47,633 nucleotides of DNA. It comes from CAYJBP01 sp964368605. Its GTDB lineage: Bacteria > Bacillota > Dehalobacteriia > UBA4068. A program made the translations under genes and the position numbers. The notes beneath the pieces were generated by a model. That model saw nothing but the letters and a program-made list of their open reading frames with translations, did not search any database and had not been told where the DNA came from. Shown in pieces: positions 41,583-47,633 of the stretch (positions within the stretch are counted from its first letter, which is position 1; each line of letters starts with the position of its first letter). The stretch is taken from NCBI GenBank assembly GCA_964368605.1, contig CAYJBP010000004.1, positions 1 to 47,633 on the forward strand, in the 5' to 3' direction.

Positions 41583-42275
41583 ATGGCTAATTTATTCCAA
41601 AAAGCAATTGATTGGGGGCGCCGTAAATCGCCCTGGATAATTCATTTTAATGCCGGTGCTTGCAATGGCTGCGATATCGAGGTGGTAGATGTTTTAACCC
41701 CCCGCTTTGATGTAGAGCGTTTTGGGGTTTTGCAGCAGGGTACACCGCGTCATGCCGATATTTTAGTTTGCACCGGGGCAGTAACTTTGCAAACCAAAGA
41801 CCGCTTGCAGCAAATTTATGATCAAATGCCTGCCCCTAAATTTGTGGTGGCAATTGGCACTTGCGCCTGCACCGGCGGCATTTTTGATGGCTGCTATTGT
41901 GTAAATGGCGGCATTGATAGCGTAATCCCGGTTGATGCCTATTTGCCGGGCTGTGCAGCAAGGCCGGAGGCGATTATCGATGCCATTGTAAAGCTCTTGG
42001 CTAGCTTAGATAAAAATGATGCTAAGCTAAGTAAAGCCACCGCCTTAGCCCAAATTAAGCAAGAACAAGAACCGGAAACCGACGACCAAGATGACGAAAT
42101 TATTGTAGAAGCGCCATCTGCCGCCGTACAAGCTGCTCCCAACAAAGATACTCAAGAATCAAACTCTTTATCAATGCCCGACGAAGTAATCGGCACAACT
42201 GTATCGGTTAATTATACTACAGAGGAATCATCGGCCGAGATCAAGCCGCCTAAAAAGGAGGATACTCATGAATAA
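41583..42275 (+). CDS. [NiFe] hydrogenase small subunit (NuoB/EchC-like)
   Basis: 230 aa. Carries the proximal 4Fe-4S cluster with ligands C27 and C30 (GACNGCDIE), C94 (GTCACTGG) and C124 (PGCAARPE). The catalytic core ends near residue 145. The remaining ~85 residues are an acidic, Gln/Glu/Asp/Ser-rich tail not typical of the family. It overlaps the next gene by 8 bp. Core function: electron transfer from the ferredoxin-type subunit to the Ni-Fe site. Confidence 0.92.
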   Translation: MANLFQKAIDWGRRKSPWIIHFNAGACNGCDIEVVDVLTPRFDVERFGVLQQGTPRHADILVCTGAVTLQTKDRLQQIYDQMPAPKFVVAIGTCACTGGIFDGCYCVNGGIDSVIPVDAYLPGCAARPEAIIDAIVKLLASLDKNDAKLSKATALAQIKQEQEPETDDQDDEIIVEAPSAAVQAAPNKDTQESNSLSMPDEVIGTTVSVNYTTEESSAEIKPPKKEDTHE

Positions 42276-42777
42276 AGAGCATGCTTTAATCGATAAATTA
42301 TTAATTAAATTTCCCTTTTGGGAAAATAAAATCAGCATTATGCGTCCGGGGCGAATTTTATCACCTACCTTAATGCGTAATCATTTTGAAGATGCCTTTG
42401 ATTATGCTGTTAATCAGGTAGGATTTAACTGTTTTCACCTGGTAATCGGTGTTGATGATGGCGATAATTTGGGCTTTATTTATGTTTTATCCAATGAAGA
42501 TAAAATTATGCTACTTTTAAAGCAAACTGTGCCTAAGGCCGAGCCTTATATAAAATCGATATGTGCAACCTTCCCCAATGCCCTTTGGCATGAGCGCGAA
42601 TTGGTAGATCTATTTGGGGCAGTAATCGAGGATTTACCACCCGGCCCCAGCTATCCCCTACCCGATAATTGGCCACCCGGCAATTATCCTTTGCGTAAAG
42701 AATGGAAAGTAGAATATTTTGATAAACAAACAATGACCTATAATCCCCCCATAAATCCCGAGCCAAAGGAGGGCTAA
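42268..42777 (+). CDS. NuoC/EchD-like hydrogenase subunit
   Basis: 169 aa, soluble. The C-terminal ALWHERELVDLFGAVIEDLPPGPSYPLPDNWPPGNYPLRKEW is the signature of the 30-kDa subunit (ERExxDxFG). It starts at ATG 42268 inside the end of the small-subunit gene, with AAAGGAGG upstream. It bridges the B- and D-like subunits. Confidence 0.9.
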   Translation: MNKEHALIDKLLIKFPFWENKISIMRPGRILSPTLMRNHFEDAFDYAVNQVGFNCFHLVIGVDDGDNLGFIYVLSNEDKIMLLLKQTVPKAEPYIKSICATFPNALWHERELVDLFGAVIEDLPPGPSYPLPDNWPPGNYPLRKEWKVEYFDKQTMTYNPPINPEPKEG

Positions 42778-42778
42778 T

Positions 42779-43999
42779 ATGACAGAGCAAATCAATAATA
42801 AAAATATAGTTATCCCTATTGGCCCCCAACATCCGGCCTTAAAAGAGCCGGGCTGCTTTACCATCACCTTAGAGGGCGAAAAGGTAATCAATGCCGTGGT
42901 AGGTGTGGGCTATAATCATCGTGGCCTGGAAAAAGCCTGCGAGGAAAGAACTTATATTCAGGACTTATATATAATCGAAAGGGTTTGCGGTATTTGCTCG
43001 CATACCCATAGTACCGCCTTTTGCCAGGGTGTGGAGGAATTGGCCGCCGTAAATATTCCCCGCCGTGCCGCCTTTATCCGCAGCATTATGGCCGAATTAG
43101 AACGCCTGCATAGCCATTTGCTATGGCTGGGTGTGGCCGGTCATGAAATTGGCTTCGATACCCTATTTATGTATACCTGGCGTGATCGGGAATTGGTTTT
43201 AGATATCCTGGCCGCTTTAGGTGGTAATCGGGTAAATTATGGCATCAATACCCTAGGTGGGGTAAGGCGTGATATCGAGCCGCATCATATCGAAGATATT
43301 CTTAAAATGTGTGCCATCATCGAAGAACGCAATAAATACTATATCGAATTAGCCTTAACCGAAACAACCTTATCAGCTCGCTTAGCAGGTATTGGCCGCT
43401 TAAATAATCAAGATGCCATTCGCTTTGGGGCGGTAGGGCCGGTAGCTAGGGCGGCCATGGTAGAAGATGATATTAGAATTAGCGATCCTTATAGTGCCTA
43501 TGATCAAATCCCGGTTAACCTGATAACCGATAATAATGGCGATGTTTTTGGCCGTACCGTGGTAAGGGTAAAGGAAATTATGGAAAGTATTAATATTATC
43601 CGTTATGCCTTGGCCAATTTGCCCGATGATGGATTAAGCGTAAAATTCCCCCGTAAAGTACCGGCCGGCCAAGCCTTAAGCCGTACCGAAGCCCCCCGGG
43701 GCGAGGATATTCACTATATTCGTTCCAATGGCACAGATAAGCCCGATCGGGTGCGGATTAGAGCCGCCAGCGAAGCCAATTGGCATGGTATGGCGCATAT
43801 GTTAGAAGGCGATTATTTGGCCGATGTACCAATCATTATCGCTGCTATCGACCCTTGCTATTCTTGCACCGACCGTGCCTTTATTGTTAAAAACGAAGAT
43901 CGCGAGCAGGTTTGGGATTGGCAAAAATTAAGGGCTTATAGTATCGATTGGTATCAAAAGCGGGGCATAGCGCCTGCCGATATCAAAACAAAATTTTAG
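42779..43999 (+). CDS. [NiFe] hydrogenase large subunit (group 4, NuoD/EchE-like)
   Basis: 406 aa. Both nickel-binding motifs are present: ERVCGICSHTHS (C70, C73) and DPCYSCTDR (C360, C363), so this is a hydrogenase and not a complex I NuoD. Forty residues follow the last motif; a comparable C-terminal peptide is cut off by HycI in hydrogenase 3, and a HycI-like protease is encoded at the operon end. GPQHPALKEPG at the start is typical of the NuoD/EchE branch. Group 4 membership is firm; the subgroup would need a classifier. Confidence 0.95.
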   Translation: MTEQINNKNIVIPIGPQHPALKEPGCFTITLEGEKVINAVVGVGYNHRGLEKACEERTYIQDLYIIERVCGICSHTHSTAFCQGVEELAAVNIPRRAAFIRSIMAELERLHSHLLWLGVAGHEIGFDTLFMYTWRDRELVLDILAALGGNRVNYGINTLGGVRRDIEPHHIEDILKMCAIIEERNKYYIELALTETTLSARLAGIGRLNNQDAIRFGAVGPVARAAMVEDDIRISDPYSAYDQIPVNLITDNNGDVFGRTVVRVKEIMESINIIRYALANLPDDGLSVKFPRKVPAGQALSRTEAPRGEDIHYIRSNGTDKPDRVRIRAASEANWHGMAHMLEGDYLADVPIIIAAIDPCYSCTDRAFIVKNEDREQVWDWQKLRAYSIDWYQKRGIAPADIKTKF

Positions 44000-44014
44000 C
44001 CAAGGAGGATAATT

Positions 44015-44947
44015 ATGGCTTGGGCAATATTTCAGGTATTGATTTTTCCCGGATTTTTGTTTTTAGGCTTATATAGCTTAGTTTTAGAATTTTTAGATCG
44101 CAAATTGGTAGCCCGCTTTCAAAACCGTAGCGGCCCGCCTTGGTTTCAGCCTTTGGCCGATTTTTTAAAGCTATTGGGCAAAGAGGTTATTATCCCTTTT
44201 GAAGCCGATCGCCGCTTATTTTTGTTTTTGCCGGTGGTATCTTTGGCAGCGGTTAGTGCAGCCTTTTTGTATATACCCATTTTTAGCCCAAATTCGATAT
44301 TGCCATTTCATGGCGATTTAATCGTTATCATTTATTTGCTAACCATACCCACGGTTTGCTTCTTTTTGGCCGGCTGGTATTCTACCAGTGTTTATGCCAC
44401 TATTGGCTCGGTAAGGGCGCTAACCCAGCTATTTTCCTATGAAATCCCGCTGGCAATGTCTTTATTAGCACCGGCCTTATTAGCCGATACCTGGTCGGTA
44501 AGCGGTATTGCTGCTTATTATGCCGCTAATCCACTACTAGCTTTGGTTAATATCCCGGCCTTTATTGTGGCTTTAATTACTTGTCAAGGCAAGCTGGAAA
44601 GGGTGCCTTTTGACCTACCCGAAGCCGAAACGGAAATTGTAAGCGGTGCTTTTGTAGAATATAGCGGCCGCCTTTATGCGATTTTTCATATGACGATTAA
44701 TGCCGAGCTAGTCGTGGTGGCCTCTTTAATTGCAGCAGTATTTTTGCCTTTTTATAGTTTTAATCCCGTTTTGGGATTTATCCTTTATTTGCTTAAGACA
44801 ATGGCTGTATTGTTTATTCTAGCCCTATTTAAATCGGCAATGGCCAGGATTAGAATAGAGCAAATGGTGCAATTTTGCTGGCGCTATTTAACCCCTTTGG
44901 CCATTTTACAAATTGTAATTAATATTATTTTAAAGGGGGTACTATAA
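44015..44947 (+). CDS. NuoH/EchB-like membrane anchor subunit
   Basis: 310 aa, about eight membrane helices. Conserved residues are in DRKLVARFQNRSGPPWFQPLADFLKLLGKE, SYEIPLAMSLLAPALLA and the ERVPFDLPEAETEIVSG loop with its acidic cluster. It joins the hydrophilic hydrogenase arm to the membrane arm. AAGGAGG upstream; its last base overlaps the next start. Confidence 0.93.
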   Translation: MAWAIFQVLIFPGFLFLGLYSLVLEFLDRKLVARFQNRSGPPWFQPLADFLKLLGKEVIIPFEADRRLFLFLPVVSLAAVSAAFLYIPIFSPNSILPFHGDLIVIIYLLTIPTVCFFLAGWYSTSVYATIGSVRALTQLFSYEIPLAMSLLAPALLADTWSVSGIAAYYAANPLLALVNIPAFIVALITCQGKLERVPFDLPEAETEIVSGAFVEYSGRLYAIFHMTINAELVVVASLIAAVFLPFYSFNPVLGFILYLLKTMAVLFILALFKSAMARIRIEQMVQFCWRYLTPLAILQIVINIILKGVL

Positions 44948-45315
44948 TGGATAAATTACATCGCCCCGGCAAAATAGCCGCCCAAGCTTTAACTCAATTA
45001 TTCAAAAAACCGGCCACCATCGCCTACCCTGCCGGCGAATTGCAAATCGATGAGCATTATCGTGGCAAGCTGGTTTATGATGCAACAAATTGCATCGGCT
45101 GCAATTTATGTGTAAGAGATTGCCCTGCTAAAGCTATCAAAATTATTAATATTGGCACTAAAGAAAATAAGGTTTTTGAGCTGCATTTAAATTTAGCCCA
45201 TTGCATATTTTGCTGCCAATGTGTGGATAGCTGCCCTAAAAAATGTATTGATATGAGCACCGATATCGAGCTGGCCAGCTTAGATAAATCTACCTTAACG
45301 GATATTAATCTATGA
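44947..45315 (+). CDS. 2x[4Fe-4S] ferredoxin-type subunit (NuoI/EchF-like)
   Basis: 122 aa. Two clusters: CIGCNLCVRDCPAKAIKI and CIFCCQCVDSCPKKCIDM. This subunit passes electrons from soluble ferredoxin to the small subunit. A weak AAGGGGG ribosome site; start overlaps the H-like stop (TATAATGG context) and its stop overlaps the protease gene by 4 bp. Confidence 0.93.
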   Translation: MDKLHRPGKIAAQALTQLFKKPATIAYPAGELQIDEHYRGKLVYDATNCIGCNLCVRDCPAKAIKIINIGTKENKVFELHLNLAHCIFCCQCVDSCPKKCIDMSTDIELASLDKSTLTDINL

Positions 45316-45797
45316 GCTGGGATTTAATAATCGGCCAAGCTTTGCAAAATAGTAAAAGGCCATGTATAATGGGCGTAGGATCGGAATTAAAAAGCGATGA
45401 TGCGGCCGGTATGTTTTTATGCGATATCTTAAGTCAAGAGCAGGCGCTTAAAAGCAAAGCCCTAATCATTGGCGGCTCTACTGCCCCGGAAAATTTTTGC
45501 GGCGAGATTTTGGCCCATCAAAGCGATTTATTATTAATTGTAGATGCTGCCCAAATGGCTAAAGAACCGGGTAGTATTCAAATTATCGATAGTGCCGATT
45601 TGGATGGCCTAAGTTTTTCTACCCATATGCTGCCTTTATCTTTAATGCTAAGCTATTTAATCAGCCAAGGGCAGCAAAATATTATCCTGCTGGGGATTCA
45701 GCCCTTAAGCACCGAATTTGGCTTTGAATTAAACCCACCGGTAGATAAAGCCATAAGGCAAATTGCGGATTTGATATTGACAAATATTAAATATTGA
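45312..45797 (+). CDS. HycI-type hydrogenase maturation protease
   Basis: 161 aa. Endopeptidase that trims the large-subunit C-terminus after nickel insertion. The GVGSELKSDDAAG motif corresponds to the family GxGNxLxxDDxxG with Ser in place of Asn; VDAAQMAKEPG and STHMLPLSLMLSYL give the metal-sensing Asp and His. It closes the operon, which agrees with the extended large-subunit tail. The stop codon overlaps the serA -35 box. Maturation genes hypA-hypF are elsewhere. Confidence 0.88.
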   Translation: MSWDLIIGQALQNSKRPCIMGVGSELKSDDAAGMFLCDILSQEQALKSKALIIGGSTAPENFCGEILAHQSDLLLIVDAAQMAKEPGSIQIIDSADLDGLSFSTHMLPLSLMLSYLISQGQQNIILLGIQPLSTEFGFELNPPVDKAIRQIADLILTNIKY

Positions 45798-45822
45798 CAA
45801 ATGGCAATATGGGGAGTATAAT
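45794..45822 (+). promoter_or_regulatory. Consensus sigma-A promoter of serA
   Basis: TTGACA (45794-45799), 17-bp spacer, TATAAT (45817-45822): both hexamers match consensus. The -35 overlaps the hycI-like stop. A second TTGACA occurs 17 bp upstream within a direct repeat of ATATTGACAAAT (45774, 45791). Confidence 0.88.
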
Positions 45823-45861
45823 ATATTATTAAAATATCCTAAAAAGCGGAGGTAACTGAAC

Positions 45862-47442
45862 ATGAAAATTCTGGTAGCCGAAAAAATTAGCGATGCAGGA
45901 ATGGAAGCTTTATATAATAGTGGCTTTGAGATTTCCTATCAACGTCATATTAGCCGTGAAGAATTATTGGCCACAATTGGCGAATATGAAGGCTTAATTG
46001 TCCGTAGCCAACCGATGGTAGATGCCGAGCTTTTAGAAAAAGCCTCTAAATTAGTGGTAGTTGGCCGTGCCGGTAATGGCGTGGATAATATAGACATGGA
46101 TGCTGCCACAAATCATGGGGTTATTGTAGTAAATACACCCGATGCTAACAGTGTATCGGCCTGCGAGCTTACTATTGGTATGATGCTGGCCTCTTGCCGA
46201 AATATACCTCAGGCTAATGCTAGCTTAAAAGAGGGTGTTTGGGGACGCAGCCGTTTTCAAGGTACGGAAATTAAAAGCAAAACTTTGGGTATTATTGGTT
46301 TAGGGCGAATTGGTACTTTATTATCCAAAAGGATGACTGCTTTTGGGGTAAAAACAATAGCTTATGATCCCTATATTACCGATGAGCAATTTAAAAGAGC
46401 CAGAGCCCAAAAATGCGAAACTTTGCATGAATTATTAAGGCAGGCCGATATTATTACTATCCATACCCCTAAAACCGCAGAAACCTTTAATATGCTTGGT
46501 GCTGATGAATTTAAACTTGTTAAAAAAGGTGTACGTTTAGTAAACTGCGCCAGGGGTGGTATTATTAATGAGGAGGCCTTGGCCGAGGCTTTGGCCGATG
46601 GCACGGTAGCCTCGGCTGCCTGTGATGTATTGGTTAAGGAGCCATGCACCGATTCGCCATTATACAAGTTTGAGAATTTTATAGTAACCCCCCATATTGG
46701 TGCTACTACTGATGAAGCGCAGGAAAATGTAGGTTTATCGGTAGCCGAGGAGGTTATTTGCGCTTTAAGAGGCGAAATGGTGCCTAATGCGGTAAATATG
46801 CCGGCCTTAAAGCGCGAGGATATTGATGCGGTTAAGCCATATATGCGTTTGGGCGAATTATTGGGTAAAATTTATCATCAATTACAAAAAAAGCCTGTTA
46901 AAAGGGTAGAAATTGATTATTGTGGCCAGGCTGCTTTATTAGATACGGCGGTAATAACCAGAGCAGTATTGCGGGGTTTATTCGAGCCAATTTTAAAGGA
47001 GCAGATTAATTATGTTAATTCGCGTTTGGTGGCCGAAAGCCGAGGGGTAAGTATAGCCGAGAGCAAGGAAGAGCGCAGTTATCATGGTTTAAATATTGTG
47101 AGGGTGAATGTATATGCCGGGGAAAGGGTATATCGTTATACCGGCACAATTTTTGGTGAGGATGATCCGAGAATAACCGAGATAGACGGTTTCCGTTTTG
47201 ATTTTAGGCCGGAGCCACATATGTTGATAGTGGAAAATGCAGATCGTCCGGGTATGATTGGTAAGATAGGTACCTTGATGGGCGAGAACAAGATTAATAT
47301 ATCGACAATGCAGGTAGCGCCGGTACCGGGCACAGGCAAAGCGATGATGACCATAGGCATTAGCGAGAGGCCACAAAAGGAGCAATTAAGTAAAATAGAA
47401 GAACTAGAAAACATATTCAAAGTAAGATATGTAAACTTCTAA
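45862..47442 (+). CDS. serA: D-3-phosphoglycerate dehydrogenase
   Basis: 526 aa. Oxidises 3-phosphoglycerate, the first step of serine synthesis. NAD-binding motif GIIGLGRIGTLLSKR (about residues 145-159), catalytic region CARGGIINEEAL and HIGATTDEAQENV (His of the acid-base pair). It then has the extra domain of long SerA proteins and a C-terminal ACT domain (MLIVENADRPGMIGKIGTLMGENKINISTMQV) that usually senses serine. Long (type I) form. GGAGG precedes the ATG. Confidence 0.95.
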   Translation: MKILVAEKISDAGMEALYNSGFEISYQRHISREELLATIGEYEGLIVRSQPMVDAELLEKASKLVVVGRAGNGVDNIDMDAATNHGVIVVNTPDANSVSACELTIGMMLASCRNIPQANASLKEGVWGRSRFQGTEIKSKTLGIIGLGRIGTLLSKRMTAFGVKTIAYDPYITDEQFKRARAQKCETLHELLRQADIITIHTPKTAETFNMLGADEFKLVKKGVRLVNCARGGIINEEALAEALADGTVASAACDVLVKEPCTDSPLYKFENFIVTPHIGATTDEAQENVGLSVAEEVICALRGEMVPNAVNMPALKREDIDAVKPYMRLGELLGKIYHQLQKKPVKRVEIDYCGQAALLDTAVITRAVLRGLFEPILKEQINYVNSRLVAESRGVSIAESKEERSYHGLNIVRVNVYAGERVYRYTGTIFGEDDPRITEIDGFRFDFRPEPHMLIVENADRPGMIGKIGTLMGENKINISTMQVAPVPGTGKAMMTIGISERPQKEQLSKIEELENIFKVRYVNF

Positions 47443-47443
47443 A

Positions 47444-47628
47444 GTTTTACTCGATTTTTTACCAAAAAATCGCGGGGTCTTAGGGGCAGAGCCCCTAAGG
47501 TCTTAAGGTTTAAAGTTTTAAGCCAAACCAAAGAAACTAAGCAAACAAAGCTAAGTTGACTGATAAAAGGTGGCAAAGGAAGCAAATTTGGCTTAAAACA
47601 CGCGCCTTTTGGCGCAGCCAAAACAGCC
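47444..47628 (-). repeat. Dispersed intergenic repeat, copy 2 (inverted relative to copy 1)
   Basis: Begins 2 bp after the serA stop. An AT palindrome (47452-47472, arms CGATTTTTT/AAAAAATCG) and a 9-bp GC stem (CTTAGGGGC/GCCCCTAAG, 47479-47499) are followed by blocks whose reverse complement matches 229-428. The two hairpins may double as the serA terminator although no T-run follows the GC stem. Confidence 0.75.
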
Positions 47629-47633
47629 AGCAC

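Noticed and set aside
42779..43999. Complex I NuoD
   Set aside because: Both nickel-binding CxxC motifs are intact, which NuoD lacks, and a hydrogenase maturation protease is in the operon.
47439..47633. 64-codon ORF on the minus strand at the window end
   Set aside because: It lies wholly inside the dispersed repeat and its hairpins, has no ribosome site and no recognisable domain.

Overview
This window looks like a chromosomal segment from a motile, anaerobic, low-to-moderate GC member of the Bacillota (Clostridia or a relative), probably from an assembled draft genome. The evidence is a Gram-positive-style flagellar gene set (YvyF, DUF6470/YviE, FliW-CsrA, FapA, SwrB-like, YaaR, FlhF/FlhG), strong AGGAGG ribosome binding sites, a B12-dependent class II ribonucleotide reductase and an energy-converting [NiFe] hydrogenase. 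I cannot name a genus. A 100-N gap lies inside one gene and is flanked by an exact 55-bp duplication, so it is almost certainly a scaffolding artefact.

Layout. 1-522 has no gene: it holds a 21-bp tandem repeat, a terminator-like hairpin and one copy of a ~200-bp dispersed repeat. A second, inverted copy ends the window (47444-47628). 523-2175 (+) carries dgt and trmK. 2291-9452 (+) is a rod/hook-junction/regulator block: two FlgF/FlgG-type rod genes, yvyF, flgM, flgN, flgK, flgL, DUF6470, fliW and csrA. It is followed by a TPR glycosyltransferase (9516-11953). 12040-32626 is all on the minus strand. Read in transcription order it is fliD-fliS-fliT-like-yaaR-cheW-cheR-cheB, a terminator, then a new promoter and flgB-flgC-fliE-fliO-fliP-fliQ-fliR-flhB-flhA-flhF-flhG-pilZ-fliA-fapA-small ORF-swrB. 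Two corrinoid-protein reactivation genes sit at the tail. 32828-35237 (+) is nrdJ with its promoter, NrdR box and a leader terminator. 35278-45797 (+) is a 12-gene hydrogenase operon preceded by a ~257-nt, multi-hairpin leader. 45862-47442 (+) is serA, with a perfect consensus promoter.

How the parts work together. The flagellar genes encode the rod, hook-junction proteins, cap, export gate and chaperones, sigma-28 with its antagonist FlgM, the FlhF/FlhG placement pair, a PilZ brake and part of chemotaxis. Several components are absent here: the block usually between fliE and fliO (fliF to fliN, with the hook and motor genes), flagellin, cheA and cheY. CheB has no receiver domain. The hydrogenase operon encodes three antiporter-like subunits, J/K/A-like membrane proteins, the B/C/D/H/I-like core with both Ni-binding CxxC motifs, and a maturation protease. 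It should couple H2 production from reduced ferredoxin (or the reverse) to ion pumping. Cobalamin recurs: nrdJ needs adenosylcobalamin, and the two genes after swrB look like an activation module for a B12-dependent methyltransferase.

The most interesting unexplained signals are the structured leader before the hydrogenase operon (with a 24-nt motif also found in the fliW leader), the terminator in the nrdJ leader, the contracted flagellar operon and the receiver-less CheB. All functional calls come from reading motifs. No database search or folding program was run.
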